Positions 17,548 through 26,932 are shown, numbered from the stretch's first letter. The stretch: 64,000 bases of DNA from Vibrio harveyi NBRC 15634 = ATCC 14126 = KCTC 12724 (GCF_001591145.1 NZ_BCUF01000026.1:17959-81958), one strand, 5' to 3'. Notes: generated from the sequence alone by a model not told the origin. Translations and numbers: made by a program.

Positions 17548-18288
17548 GTGAACTATCGACATCTATGCTTAGTTTCGCTGCTGTTTCTCACCGGTTGTTC
17601 CGATTACCAATGGGGCTGGTATGTGCTTGACCCATCAACCGAGCAAGGGCTAACAAACATCAAGTTTTTGGTCGCCGGTTTTAATGACACGATCCAAGTG
17701 TCACTACTCAGCATGCTGTTTGCAATGACCATCGGATTGATTATTGCTCTTCCCGCCCTTTCTGACTCTCCGGTGCTCAAGTGGATCAACCGCGTTTATG
17801 TGGAAGTGATCCGCTCTATTCCCGTTTTGGTATTGTTGCTGTGGGTGTATTACGGAATGCCAACGTTACTCGATGTATCCTTAAACCACTTTTGGGCAGG
17901 TGTCATTGCGCTAACTATCGCAGAAAGTGCCTTTATGGCGGAAGTATTTAGAGGGGGAATCCAAGCCATCAGTCGCGGACAACACGAGGCAGCGGAGTCA
18001 TTAGGGTTAAACTACTGGCAAAAAATGCGCTTAGTGATCCTTCCACAAGCATTTCGTCAAATCTTACCGCCGCTGGGGAATCAATTTGTTTATATCCTTA
18101 AGATGAGTTCGTTAGTCAGCGTAATCGGTCTAAGCGACCTAACAAGGCGTGCTAATGAATTGGTCGTGAATGAGTACTTACCATTAGAGATCTATACATT
18201 TCTCGTCTTAGAGTACTTGGTACTGATTCTTTTGGTCTCTCAAGCGGTTCGCTGGCTAGAAAAACGCATAGCGATTCCGAGTCACTAA
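17548..18288 (+). CDS. Amino-acid ABC transporter permease (HisM/GltK type) with lipobox-like N-terminus
   Basis: Inner-membrane permease of the polar amino-acid uptake class. The GTG start is forced because the overlapping ATG at 17546 is followed at once by a stop. 246 residues: an N-terminal stretch MNYRHLCLVSLLFLTGCSDYQWGW that looks like a lipoprotein signal with LTGC, then about five membrane helices, and the EAA loop EAAESLGLNYWQKMRLVILPQ near residue 150 that docks the ATPase. It is the divergent partner of the binding protein at 16649. The pair lacks its own ATPase, so it may borrow one from elsewhere. Substrate unknown. Confidence 0.85.
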   Translation: MNYRHLCLVSLLFLTGCSDYQWGWYVLDPSTEQGLTNIKFLVAGFNDTIQVSLLSMLFAMTIGLIIALPALSDSPVLKWINRVYVEVIRSIPVLVLLLWVYYGMPTLLDVSLNHFWAGVIALTIAESAFMAEVFRGGIQAISRGQHEAAESLGLNYWQKMRLVILPQAFRQILPPLGNQFVYILKMSSLVSVIGLSDLTRRANELVVNEYLPLEIYTFLVLEYLVLILLVSQAVRWLEKRIAIPSH

Positions 18289-18316
18289 ACTCTCCCTTTC
18301 ACAACACTAGATACAA

Positions 18317-18346
18317 CAAAGCCGCTCATCTGAGCGGCTTTGGTTT
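18317..18346. terminator. Bidirectional terminator between ABC permease and glmU
   Basis: AAAGCCGCTCA and TGAGCGGCTTT (18318-18341) around a TC loop, T-rich on the right and A-rich on the left, between convergent genes. Confidence 0.88.
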
Positions 18347-18373
18347 ATTTCGGTTAAAGAAAGCAGCTGAGGC

Positions 18374-19735
18374 TTACTTTTGTTTTACCGGGCGTTGCCA
18401 ACCGGTAATTTTGCGCTCTTTCGCGCGAGTAATCACAAGCTCACCTTCTGCAACGTCTTTGGTTAATGTCGTACCAGCACCAATCGTTGCACCATCAGCA
18501 ATCGTCACTGGCGCAACAAGCTGGCTATCTGAGCCAACGAAGACGTCGTTACCAATGATGGTCTTAAACTTGTTCGCACCATCGTAGTTACAAGTGATGG
18601 TACCTGCACCGATGTTAGTACGTTGACCGATCTCAGCATCACCTAGGTAAGTCAGATGGTTCGCTTTAGAGCCTTCGCCGATACGTGCGTTTTTCACTTC
18701 TACGAAGTTACCTACGTGAGAATCGTTACGCATTTCTGCGCCAGGACGTAGGCGCGTGAATGGACCAACTGTACATTCTTCACCAACTGTTGCACCTTCA
18801 ATCACACTGTAAGGACGAACCACCGTGTTATCATCGATTTCACAGTCTTTCAGTACGCAACCAGCACCGATTACGACGTTATCACCCAGTGATACTTTAC
18901 CTTCGATGATCACGTTTGCATCGATTTCACAATCCATACCGCATTGCAGTTCACCGCGTAGGTCGAAACGTGCTGGATCACGCAGCATTACGCCTTGCTC
19001 TAATAGCTTCTGTGCTTGCATTGATTGGAATGCACGCTCAAGACGAGCCAGTTGAGCACGGTCGTTAACGCCTTCTACTTCAATCGCGTTTACTGGGTGC
19101 ACAGCCTCAACCGCGCGACCTTCATCGTGTGCTGCCGCGATAACGTCTGTTAAGTAGTATTCGCCTTGTGCGTTTTCATTATTTAGACCAGCAAGCCAGC
19201 GTTTCAGGTCACCACCTGTCGCCACCAGCACACCGGTATTACATTCTTTGATGAGCTTCTGCTCTTCTGTTGCGTCTTTTTGCTCGACGATCGCCACTAC
19301 TGGACCATTTTTGCGAATGATACGACCGTAACCCATTGGGTTGTCTAGCATCACTGTTAGTAGTGCAATACCGCCTGTTGGTTGTGCATCTAATAGGTTT
19401 TCAATCGTTTCAGCTGAAATCAGTGGAACATCACCGTAAAGCACCAGTACTTTTTCATCGTCTTCAAACTTCGGAGACGCTTGATCAACCGCGTGACCTG
19501 TACCTAGTTGCTCCGCTTGCAGTACCCAATTAACCGGCTCTTCTGCTAGCGTTTGCTGCATTTGATCACCACCGTGACCATATACTAGGTGGATGTTTTG
19601 TGCACCAAGACCTGTACATGTATCGATAACATGTTTTGCCATCGGCTTCCCTGCCAAAGTGTGTAGCACTTTAGGCATGTTCGAATACATACGGGTACCT
19701 TTACCCGCAGCAAGAATCACAGCACTGAATTTCAT
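18374..19735 (-). CDS. glmU: Bifunctional UDP-N-acetylglucosamine pyrophosphorylase / glucosamine-1-phosphate N-acetyltransferase
   Basis: Cytoplasmic trimeric enzyme making UDP-GlcNAc from glucosamine-1-phosphate, acetyl-CoA and UTP, the precursor for peptidoglycan and LPS. 453 residues, close to E. coli (456). The uridyltransferase domain opens with FSAVILAAGKGTRMYSNMPK, which holds the LxxGxGTRM nucleotide signature, and includes YGDVPLI near residue 103. From about residue 250 the protein shows hexapeptide repeats of a left-handed beta helix, with the catalytic His in the NHLTYLGDAEIG region near residue 360. It lies downstream of the atp operon, as in E. coli, but after an atpC terminator. 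Confidence 0.97.
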   Translation of the reverse strand: MKFSAVILAAGKGTRMYSNMPKVLHTLAGKPMAKHVIDTCTGLGAQNIHLVYGHGGDQMQQTLAEEPVNWVLQAEQLGTGHAVDQASPKFEDDEKVLVLYGDVPLISAETIENLLDAQPTGGIALLTVMLDNPMGYGRIIRKNGPVVAIVEQKDATEEQKLIKECNTGVLVATGGDLKRWLAGLNNENAQGEYYLTDVIAAAHDEGRAVEAVHPVNAIEVEGVNDRAQLARLERAFQSMQAQKLLEQGVMLRDPARFDLRGELQCGMDCEIDANVIIEGKVSLGDNVVIGAGCVLKDCEIDDNTVVRPYSVIEGATVGEECTVGPFTRLRPGAEMRNDSHVGNFVEVKNARIGEGSKANHLTYLGDAEIGQRTNIGAGTITCNYDGANKFKTIIGNDVFVGSDSQLVAPVTIADGATIGAGTTLTKDVAEGELVITRAKERKITGWQRPVKQK

Positions 19736-19832
19736 TAATAACCTATTGACGTTCTATTTTAATTGGGCGTTATTTTAAACAGCTTGAAAGGAATAGTTAA
19801 TGGTGGGATGTAAATTTCCAACTAAAATTAAT

Positions 19833-19863
19833 CAAAAAGGCGACCAATTGGCCGCCTTTTTTC
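19833..19863 (-). terminator. Terminator of the atp operon
   Basis: AAAAAGGCG and CGCCTTTTTT arms with CAATTG palindromic centre (19834-19862). On the minus strand the stem is followed by TTTTTGAT. It lies between atpC and glmU. Confidence 0.82.
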
Positions 19864-19884
19864 ATGCAACGTTGCTAATTGAGC

Positions 19885-20307
19885 TTAGCGACGCTTTTTG
19901 GTCAGCTCGATAACTCGTAGCTGAGCAATGGCTTTAGCCAGTTCACTGGCCGCTTGTGCGAAGTCCATGTCACCATGCTGATTCTGGATTTGCTCCTCAG
20001 CGCGGCGCTTGGCTTCTTCTGCCTTCGCTGCGTCTAGATCTTCACCACGAATCGCAGTATCAGCCAGTACTGTAGCAGTACCAGGCTGAACTTCGACCAT
20101 ACCACCAGAGACATAAATGAACTCTTCGTGGCCGTGCTGTTTCACAATACGCACCATACCAGGCTTAATAGCGGACAGCAGCGGAGTGTGACCGTGGAAA
20201 ATACCCAGTTCACCTTCGCTACCGGTCACCTGAAACGTTTCTACACGACCAGAGAAAATACGTTTCTCAGCGCTTACTACGTCTAGGTGAAAGGTTATTG
20301 GTGCCAT
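19885..20307 (-). CDS. atpC: ATP synthase F1 epsilon subunit
   Basis: Part of the central stalk of F1, coupling rotation to catalysis and able to inhibit ATP hydrolysis through its C-terminal helices. 140 residues (E. coli 139). The N-terminal beta sandwich begins MAPITFHLDVVSAEKRIFSGRVE and contains GELGIFHGHTPLLSAIKPG; the C-terminal helical pair is rich in Ala, Glu and Arg and ends KKRR. It is the last gene of atpIBEFHAGDC, 18 bp after atpD, and is followed by a terminator. Confidence 0.97.
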   Translation of the reverse strand: MAPITFHLDVVSAEKRIFSGRVETFQVTGSEGELGIFHGHTPLLSAIKPGMVRIVKQHGHEEFIYVSGGMVEVQPGTATVLADTAIRGEDLDAAKAEEAKRRAEEQIQNQHGDMDFAQAASELAKAIAQLRVIELTKKRR

Positions 20308-20325
20308 ATCGCCTCCTAGTTAGCC

Positions 20326-21729
20326 TTATAGCTTCTTCGCATTCTCGATAGCATCGTCAATCGTACCGCAGTACATGAACGCTTGCTCTGGAATGTCATC
20401 GTATTCACCAGCTAGTAGACCTTTGAAGCCACGTAGTGTCTCTTTAAGAGGTACGTAAACGCCTGGGTCACCTGTAAATACTTCCGCTACGTGGTAAGGC
20501 TGAGTTAGGAAACGCTCAATCTTACGTGCACGAGATACAACTTGCTTATCTTCTTCAGATAGCTCGTCCATACCTAGAATCGCGATGATATCTTTCAGCT
20601 CTTTGTAGCGCTGAAGTGTCTGCTGAACGCCACGAGCTGTGTCGTAGTGCTCTTGACCAACTACTAGTGGGTCTAGCTGACGAGAAGTCGAATCTAGTGG
20701 GTCGATCGCAGGGTATAGACCCATAGCTGCGATGTTACGGTTAAGTACAACCGTTGCATCCAAGTGCGCGAACGTTGTTGCTGGAGACGGGTCAGTCAAG
20801 TCATCCGCAGGTACGTATACCGCCTGTACAGACGTGATAGAACCTTGCTTAGTTGACGTGATACGCTCCTGAAGTACACCCATCTCTTCTGCAAGAGTTG
20901 GCTGGTAACCTACCGCAGAAGGCATACGACCTAGAAGTGCTGATACCTCAGTACCTGCAAGCGTGTAACGGTAGATGTTATCAACGAACAGAAGTACGTC
21001 ACGACCTTCGTCACGGAAACGTTCTGCCATTGTTAGACCAGTCAGTGCAACACGTAGACGGTTGCCTGGTGGCTCGTTCATCTGACCGTAAACCATCGCT
21101 ACTTTAGATTCTTCAGGATTCTCAACGTTTACAACGCCCGCTTCCTGCATCTCGAAGTAGAAATCGTTACCTTCACGAGTACGTTCACCAACACCAGCAA
21201 ATACTGATAGACCTGAGTGTTGAAGTGCGATGTTGTTGATAAGCTCCATCATGTTAACGGTCTTACCTACACCTGCACCACCGAATAGGCCGATTTTACC
21301 ACCCTTAGCGAATGGACAAACCAAGTCGATTACTTTAACACCAGTTTCTAGAAGTGCTGTTTCGTTTGATTGCTCTTCGTAGCTTGGTGCTTCACGGTGA
21401 ATAGAGTAAACCTCTTCTGCACCGATCTCACCACGCTCATCAATCGCGTCACCTAGGACGTTCATGATACGACCTAGAGTTTTAGTACCTACTGGTACTG
21501 AAATTGGAGCGCCAGTGTTAACCACTTCAACGCCACGACGTAAACCATCAGAGCTACCCATTACGATACAACGAACTACGCCACCGCCTAGCTGTTGTTG
21601 AACCTCAAGAACTAGACGCTCTTTAGATTCTGTAACGTTTAGAGCGTCATATACACTTGGTACTTCGCTCTGTGGGAACTCTACGTCGACTACCGCACCG
21701 ATGATCTGTACGATCTTACCTGTAGCCAT
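20326..21729 (-). CDS. atpD: ATP synthase F1 beta subunit (catalytic)
   Basis: Catalytic subunit of F1; three copies alternate with alpha around the gamma shaft. 467 residues. The P-loop GGAGVGKT is near residue 150, the catalytic Glu lies in GVGERTREGNDFY near residue 180, and the DELSEED regulatory segment appears intact as MDELSEEDKQ near residue 380. Codon use and length are ordinary. It lies between atpG and atpC in the leftward operon. Confidence 0.98.
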   Translation of the reverse strand: MATGKIVQIIGAVVDVEFPQSEVPSVYDALNVTESKERLVLEVQQQLGGGVVRCIVMGSSDGLRRGVEVVNTGAPISVPVGTKTLGRIMNVLGDAIDERGEIGAEEVYSIHREAPSYEEQSNETALLETGVKVIDLVCPFAKGGKIGLFGGAGVGKTVNMMELINNIALQHSGLSVFAGVGERTREGNDFYFEMQEAGVVNVENPEESKVAMVYGQMNEPPGNRLRVALTGLTMAERFRDEGRDVLLFVDNIYRYTLAGTEVSALLGRMPSAVGYQPTLAEEMGVLQERITSTKQGSITSVQAVYVPADDLTDPSPATTFAHLDATVVLNRNIAAMGLYPAIDPLDSTSRQLDPLVVGQEHYDTARGVQQTLQRYKELKDIIAILGMDELSEEDKQVVSRARKIERFLTQPYHVAEVFTGDPGVYVPLKETLRGFKGLLAGEYDDIPEQAFMYCGTIDDAIENAKKL

Positions 21730-21764
21730 CGTTAATCCTCTAAACTATTTCGTTTTACCTAAGC

Positions 21765-22631
21765 TTAAACCGCAGATGCACCACCAACGATTTCCGATAA
21801 TTCTTGTGTGATCGCAGCCTGACGGGCTTTGTTGTACACAAGTTCTAAATCTTCAATCAAGTTGGTTGCGTTATCCGTTGCAGCCTTCATCGCAATCATT
21901 CGAGCCGCTTGCTCACAAGCAAGGTTCTCAACCACACCTTGGTATACCTGAGACTCTACGTAACGCACTAGAAGTGTGTCTAATAGAGGTTTTGGCTCAG
22001 GCTCATAGATGTAGTCCCATGAGTGCTCACGCTGCATCTCTTCGCTGTCCGATTTAGGCAAAGGTAGCAATTGATCGATCGTTGGTTGCTGAATCATAGT
22101 GTTCACAAACTTGTTGAACACCACATATAGACGATCCAGTTCACCTTCATCGTATTTCTTAAGCATTACGCCAACAGAACCGATTAGGTCTTCTAGGCTT
22201 GGGCTATCACCCAGACCAGAAACCTGTGCCGCAACTTTTGCGCCACCATGTTTAAAGAAAGCTGTTGCTTTTGAACCAATTACAGCCAGTTCAACTTCAG
22301 CACCTTTCTCTTTCCATGATTGCATGTCTGTAACGGCTTTCTTGAACACGTTAATGTTCAAACCACCACACAGACCACGGTCTGTCGAAACGATGATGTA
22401 ACCAACACGTTTAGCTTCACGCTCTTCTAGGTACGGATGACGGTACTCTAGGTTTGCGTTAGCCACATGACCGATCACTTTACGCATTGTTTCAGCGTAT
22501 GGACGAGAAGCTTCCATTGCGTCTTGAGAACGACGCATTTTTGAAGCTGCTACCATTTCCATCGCTTTCGTAATTTTCTGAGTGCTTTTAACACTACCGA
22601 TTTTATTACGTATCTCTTTTGCGCCGGCCAT
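21765..22631 (-). CDS. atpG: ATP synthase F1 gamma subunit
   Basis: Rotor shaft of F1. 288 residues, close to E. coli (287). The N-terminal coiled-coil helix MAGAKEIRNKIGSVKSTQKI, with KAMEMVAASKMRR following, and the C-terminal helix ATDNATNLIEDLELVYNKARQAAITQELSEI are the most conserved parts and are both intact; the central Rossmann-like domain contains the GLCGGLN motif. It lies between atpA (45 bp upstream) and atpD. Confidence 0.97.
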   Translation of the reverse strand: MAGAKEIRNKIGSVKSTQKITKAMEMVAASKMRRSQDAMEASRPYAETMRKVIGHVANANLEYRHPYLEEREAKRVGYIIVSTDRGLCGGLNINVFKKAVTDMQSWKEKGAEVELAVIGSKATAFFKHGGAKVAAQVSGLGDSPSLEDLIGSVGVMLKKYDEGELDRLYVVFNKFVNTMIQQPTIDQLLPLPKSDSEEMQREHSWDYIYEPEPKPLLDTLLVRYVESQVYQGVVENLACEQAARMIAMKAATDNATNLIEDLELVYNKARQAAITQELSEIVGGASAV

Positions 22632-22675
22632 CGTTACTCTCCGTTAGTTGGTGGCAGAAACTGCCACCGACCTAA

Positions 22676-24217
22676 TTACCAAGTTTGGGTTGCTACGAAG
22701 TCGTCAGTCAGTTTCTTCAACTGAGCTTCAACTTCATCGTTGTATGCACCCGTCTTGTCGATCTCAGCTGCGAATTCAGCGTATTGACCGCGAGCGTACG
22801 ATAGTAGAGCCGCTTCGAAATCTAGCAGTTTGCTTAGTTCAACATCTGCTAAATAGCCGCGCTCTGCCGCGAAGATTACTAGTGCTTGGTCAAATACAGA
22901 CATTGGAGCGTACTGCTTTTGCTTCATTAGTTCTGTAACTTTTTGACCGTGGTCTAGCTGTTTCTTCGTCGCTTCATCAAGGTCAGACGAGAACTGCGCG
23001 AATGCCGCTAGTTCACGGTACTGAGCTAGTGCAGTACGGATACCGCCTGATAGCTTCTTGATGATTTTCGTCTGAGCTGAACCACCTACACGAGATACTG
23101 AGATACCTGGGTCAACCGCTGGACGTACACCTGCGTTGAATAGCTCAGTTTGTAGGAAGATCTGACCATCGGTAATCGAGATTACGTTAGTCGGTACGAA
23201 TGCTGAAACGTCACCTGCTTGAGTTTCAATGATAGGAAGAGCAGTTAGAGAACCAGTCTTACCTTTCACTTCACCGTTAGTGAAACGCTCTACGTACTCT
23301 TCGTTTACACGAGCTGCACGCTCTAGTAGACGCGAGTGTAGGTAGAATACATCACCTGGGAATGCCTCACGGCCTGGTGGACGTTTTAGTAGTAGAGAGA
23401 TCTGACGGTAAGCTACCGCTTGCTTAGATAGATCATCGTAAACAATCAGTGCGTCTTCACCGCGATCGCGGAAGTATTCACCCATCGCACAACCTGCGTA
23501 TGGCGCTAGATATTGTAGCGCTGCAGATTCAGAAGCAGATGCAACAACAACGATAGTGTTAGCTAGCGCGCCGTGCTCTTCTAGTTTGCGAACTACGTTA
23601 GCGATAGTCGATGCTTTCTGACCGATTGCTACGTAGATTGAGAAAATACCAGAGTCTTTCTGGTTGATAATCGCGTCGATCGCCATTGCTGTTTTACCAG
23701 TCTGACGGTCACCAATTACAAGCTCACGCTGACCACGACCGATTGGGATCATTGAGTCAACTGATTTGTAACCAGTTTGCACAGGTTGGTCTACCGATTT
23801 ACGGTCGATTACACCTGGTGCGATTACTTCTACAGGCGAAGTCAATTTAGCTTCGATTGGACCTTTACCATCGATAGGCTCACCTAGTGTGTTCACTACG
23901 CGACCTAGAAGTTCTGGACCAACTGGCACTTCAAGAATGCGACCAGTACCTGTAACTTTCATGCCTTCCTTAAGGTCAGCATATGGGCCCATTACTACCG
24001 CACCAACCGAGTCACGCTCAAGGTTAAGTGCTAGTGCATAACGGCCACCCGGTAATTCAATCATTTCACCTTGCATCACGTCCGCTAGGCCGTGGATGCG
24101 GATGATACCATCGCTTACCGATACGATAGTACCCTCGTTGCGAGCTTCACTAACAACTTCGAAAGATTCGATACGTTGTTTGATCAGATCGCTAATTTCC
24201 GTGGAATTAAGTTGCAT
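22676..24217 (-). CDS. atpA: ATP synthase F1 alpha subunit
   Basis: Non-catalytic nucleotide-binding subunit of F1. The start at 24217 (MQLNSTEISDLIKQRI) gives 513 residues, identical in length to E. coli; an in-frame upstream start at 24247 would overlap the end of atpH and is unlikely. P-loop GDRQTGKT is near residue 169, and the arginine finger lies in the SVSRVGG segment near residue 370. The N-terminal helix that contacts the delta subunit is intact. Flanked by atpH (13-bp gap) and atpG. Confidence 0.98.
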   Translation of the reverse strand: MQLNSTEISDLIKQRIESFEVVSEARNEGTIVSVSDGIIRIHGLADVMQGEMIELPGGRYALALNLERDSVGAVVMGPYADLKEGMKVTGTGRILEVPVGPELLGRVVNTLGEPIDGKGPIEAKLTSPVEVIAPGVIDRKSVDQPVQTGYKSVDSMIPIGRGQRELVIGDRQTGKTAMAIDAIINQKDSGIFSIYVAIGQKASTIANVVRKLEEHGALANTIVVVASASESAALQYLAPYAGCAMGEYFRDRGEDALIVYDDLSKQAVAYRQISLLLKRPPGREAFPGDVFYLHSRLLERAARVNEEYVERFTNGEVKGKTGSLTALPIIETQAGDVSAFVPTNVISITDGQIFLQTELFNAGVRPAVDPGISVSRVGGSAQTKIIKKLSGGIRTALAQYRELAAFAQFSSDLDEATKKQLDHGQKVTELMKQKQYAPMSVFDQALVIFAAERGYLADVELSKLLDFEAALLSYARGQYAEFAAEIDKTGAYNDEVEAQLKKLTDDFVATQTW

Positions 24218-24230
24218 GCTCCAATCCCCA

Positions 24231-24764
24231 TTAAGACTGCAATGCATCGCTCAGGCGGTTCAAACGACCACGCGCTGAGTCATCGATGACTAGGTCTCCG
24301 GCTCGAATAATAACCCCACCAAGTAGGGTCTCATCTACACTGCAATTCAGCTTCACTTTGCGTTCAAGACGCACTTCAAGTTTGCTGCCAATGTTTGCAA
24401 GTTGTTCATCAGAAAGTTCGCTTGCTGAAATTACTTCAACATCGATTTCTTTCTCATGCTCTTTCTTCAATAGGAAGAATTGTTCACAAACATCAGGAAG
24501 GGCCGTCAGACGACCATTCTCAGCCATTACCTTAATCAGGTTTTGACCGTGCGCATCAACTTGTTCGCCACAAACTGCAACAAAGATTTCTGCCATTTTG
24601 TCAGCAGAAACAGAACCCGTTAGAAGTTCATTCATTTGTTCGTTTTTGGCAACTTCAGCAGCAAAAGATAGCATTTGACCCCATTGGTCTAGCTGATCTT
24701 TGTCTACAGCAAAGTCGAAGGCTGCTTTAGCATAGGGGCGTGCGATTGTAGTCAAATCAGACAT
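24231..24764 (-). CDS. atpH: ATP synthase F1 delta subunit
   Basis: Peripheral-stalk subunit that fastens the b dimer to the top of F1. 177 residues, the E. coli length. It opens MSDLTTIARPYAKAAFDFA, the conserved helix that meets the alpha subunit, and ends with the family motif GGVIIRAGDLVIDDSARGRLNRL. It is 14 bp from atpF and 13 bp from atpA in the operon. Confidence 0.97.
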   Translation of the reverse strand: MSDLTTIARPYAKAAFDFAVDKDQLDQWGQMLSFAAEVAKNEQMNELLTGSVSADKMAEIFVAVCGEQVDAHGQNLIKVMAENGRLTALPDVCEQFFLLKKEHEKEIDVEVISASELSDEQLANIGSKLEVRLERKVKLNCSVDETLLGGVIIRAGDLVIDDSARGRLNRLSDALQS

Positions 24765-24778
24765 ATGCGCCCCCAGAC

Positions 24779-25249
24779 TTAAAGTTTTGCAGTAATGTTG
24801 TCGAGAATATCTTTCTGAGCGTCTTTATCGATAGTACGCTCAAGGATTTTCTCAGCACCAGCTACAGCCAGAGTAGCAACTTGTTTGCGCAGCTCATCGC
24901 GTGCACGATTACGTTCAGCTTCAAGTTCTGCTTCCGCTTGCGCTAGGATTTTCTGGCGTTCTGCCTGAGCTTCCTCGCGAGCTTCATCAATAATTTGAGA
25001 CTTACGCTTGTTCGCTTGGTCGATGATCTCAGTTGCTGTGCGCTTCGCTTCTTTCATCTGATCAGAAGCGTTGGCTTGTGCTAGATCCAAGTCTTTTGCA
25101 GCACGTTCCGCTGCTTGAAGACCATCAGCAATTTTCTTCTGACGCTCTTCGATCGCTTGCATCAATGGTGGCCATACATACTTCATGCAGAACCACACAA
25201 ATAGTGCGAACGAGATTGCTTGACCTAGCAGAGTTGCGTTTATGTTCAC
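24779..25249 (-). CDS. atpF: ATP synthase Fo b subunit
   Basis: Stator stalk; forms a homodimer linking Fo to F1. 156 residues, same as E. coli. One membrane helix at the N-terminus (residues about 5-25, MNINATLLGQAISFALFVWF), then a long charged helix rich in Ala, Glu, Lys and Arg suited to a right-handed coiled coil. 71 bp separate it from atpE, an ordinary gap for this operon. Confidence 0.97.
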   Translation of the reverse strand: MNINATLLGQAISFALFVWFCMKYVWPPLMQAIEERQKKIADGLQAAERAAKDLDLAQANASDQMKEAKRTATEIIDQANKRKSQIIDEAREEAQAERQKILAQAEAELEAERNRARDELRKQVATLAVAGAEKILERTIDKDAQKDILDNITAKL

Positions 25250-25320
25250 AACAGCTACCCCTCTATTTGGACTTAGTGTTAATCAGTGACAAGCCTGAGC
25301 TCGTCCCGAGTTAAAGGTGA

Positions 25321-25575
25321 TTAACCTAGTTGACCAACGAATGGGTTTGCGAATGTGAATAGTAGCGCGATTACGATACCGATCATTGGAACCGCATCAA
25401 GTAGACCTGCGATGATGAACATCTTAACTTGTAGCATAGGAGCCATTTCTGGTTGACGTGCTGCACCTTCTAGGAATTTACCACCTAGTAGTGCGAAACC
25501 AATCGCTGTACCAAGAGAAGCAAGACCGACGATAATACCTACGGCGATTGCAGAAAAGCTCAGTAAAGTTTCCAT
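25321..25575 (-). CDS. atpE: ATP synthase Fo c subunit (proteolipid)
   Basis: Hairpin subunit of the rotating c-ring. I chose ATG 25575 (METLLSFSAIAVGII), giving 84 residues: an AGGAGA-like ribosome-binding site lies directly ahead, whereas the longer frame beginning with TTG at 25587 would use that site as codons. Two membrane helices flank the polar loop GAARQPE, and the ion-carrying carboxylate is the Asp in GLLDAVPM near residue 60. The local sequence (Asp without the sodium-site Gln/Glu-Ser/Thr set that I would expect) suggests proton rather than sodium coupling, a weak inference. Confidence 0.96.
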   Translation of the reverse strand: METLLSFSAIAVGIIVGLASLGTAIGFALLGGKFLEGAARQPEMAPMLQVKMFIIAGLLDAVPMIGIVIALLFTFANPFVGQLG

Positions 25576-25630
25576 TACTATCTCCAATTTATAGTTGTTG
25601 GCTTAGTGCCCAAATAAAAAGCTTAAAAAA

Positions 25631-26443
25631 TTAATGATCAGAATCTTCGTGTGCCATTGACAGGTAAACAATTGTCAACATCATGAATACGAAGGCTTGA
25701 ATCGTAATAACCAAGATATGGAAGATTGCCCACGGTAGTGAACCCATCCATTGCAAGTACCATGGTAGCATTGCCGCACAAAGAATGAATACAACCTCAC
25801 CCGCGAACATGTTACCGAATAGACGCATACCAAGTGATAGAGGCTTCGCTAGTAGCGATACCACTTCAATCAGTAGGTTAAACGGAATCATCAGTGGGTG
25901 ATTGAATGGATGTAGTGCAAGTTCTTTTGCGAATCCACCTAGACCTTTCACTTTGATGCTGTAGTAGATCATCAATGCGAAAACGCCTAGAGCCATAGCC
26001 ATGGTGATATTCACATCAGCAGACGGTACAACCTTAAGATAAGGGATACCTAGCCAATGCTCTGCTGGGTACGGTAAGAAGTCGATAGGAACTAAGTCCA
26101 TCACGTTCATCAAAAATACCCAACAAAAGATAGTCAGTGCTAAAGGCGCGATCAGTGGGTTGCGTCCATGGAACGTGTCTTTGACGTTTTCCGCGACAAA
26201 TTCAACGATCATTTCTACAGCACACTGAAGCTTACCCGGTACACCCGCTGTTGTTCTCTTCGCTACTTTGTAAAAAATTCCGAGGAAGATTAAACCAGTA
26301 AACCAAGAAAAAAACAGGCTATCGATATGTACGTTCCAGAAACTTGTCTCCTCCGCTACTAGACCTAACTTGTAAAGAGATAGGTTAGTAAGGTGGTGGG
26401 CAATGTAACCGGACGATGTTAGCGCTTCACCTGGCGCAGCCAT
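25631..26443 (-). CDS. atpB: ATP synthase Fo a subunit
   Basis: Membrane stator subunit with the two proton half-channels. 270 residues (E. coli 271) and five or six hydrophobic helices. The essential arginine lies in SLGMRLFGNMFAGE near residue 210, in the long helix that faces the c-ring. The C-terminal helix contains the conserved Gln in ITIQAFVFMMLT. Second gene of the operon, 8 bp behind atpI. Confidence 0.97.
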   Translation of the reverse strand: MAAPGEALTSSGYIAHHLTNLSLYKLGLVAEETSFWNVHIDSLFFSWFTGLIFLGIFYKVAKRTTAGVPGKLQCAVEMIVEFVAENVKDTFHGRNPLIAPLALTIFCWVFLMNVMDLVPIDFLPYPAEHWLGIPYLKVVPSADVNITMAMALGVFALMIYYSIKVKGLGGFAKELALHPFNHPLMIPFNLLIEVVSLLAKPLSLGMRLFGNMFAGEVVFILCAAMLPWYLQWMGSLPWAIFHILVITIQAFVFMMLTIVYLSMAHEDSDH

Positions 26444-26451
26444 AACTCATC

Positions 26452-26841
26452 CTATTTTTTGTTGTTAATGAATAGCACTGGTGCACAGATATTAATACCT
26501 AGTACCAGCAAATAGGTTAGTTTGAGGGGAACAAGTTCCACCTGCATATACATGTAGGCTACGTAGAACAACACAACCGTGATGAGGATTTTCAGAACTT
26601 CGCCTGTATAGAAAGAAGCCGCGATACGCTTGGCAGCGCGAGCCCCACTAAACATAAAAGCACATAACGCAAAGACAGCATTGGCAACAACAAAAATGCC
26701 CCCACCAACCAGCGCTGAAATTCCCCATTCAGGATTCACGGCTATCGCCATTCCTGCAGCCACAAAAATAACCGCGCCAGACTGGATCATTAACAATTGC
26801 TTTGCGAGCTCTCGTCCTGGTCTAGCTAACGCAGCTACCAT
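26452..26841 (-). CDS. atpI: ATP synthase accessory protein AtpI
   Basis: Small membrane protein (129 residues, four hydrophobic segments) encoded first in the atp operon. It assists c-ring or complex assembly but is not a stoichiometric part of the enzyme and is dispensable in E. coli. It starts MVAALARPGRELAKQLLMIQ, similar to E. coli AtpI. Position and topology support the call; sequence in this family is poorly conserved. A good sigma-70-type promoter lies 64 bp upstream. Confidence 0.92.
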   Translation of the reverse strand: MVAALARPGRELAKQLLMIQSGAVIFVAAGMAIAVNPEWGISALVGGGIFVVANAVFALCAFMFSGARAAKRIAASFYTGEVLKILITVVLFYVAYMYMQVELVPLKLTYLLVLGINICAPVLFINNKK

Positions 26842-26904
26842 GTATTCGTACCTCTAGTAATATCCACTTTGCACTAAACTCTCTGTGCAGGGAAATTGGC
26901 GAAA

Positions 26905-26932
26905 ATTATACGGTGAGAACAATTGAATGCAA
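26905..26932 (-). promoter_or_regulatory. Candidate sigma-70 promoter of the atp operon
   Basis: Read on the minus strand: TTGCAT (26932-26927), 16-bp spacer, TATAAT (26910-26905). The predicted start lies about 57 bases before the atpI ATG. Seen by eye only. Confidence 0.55.
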
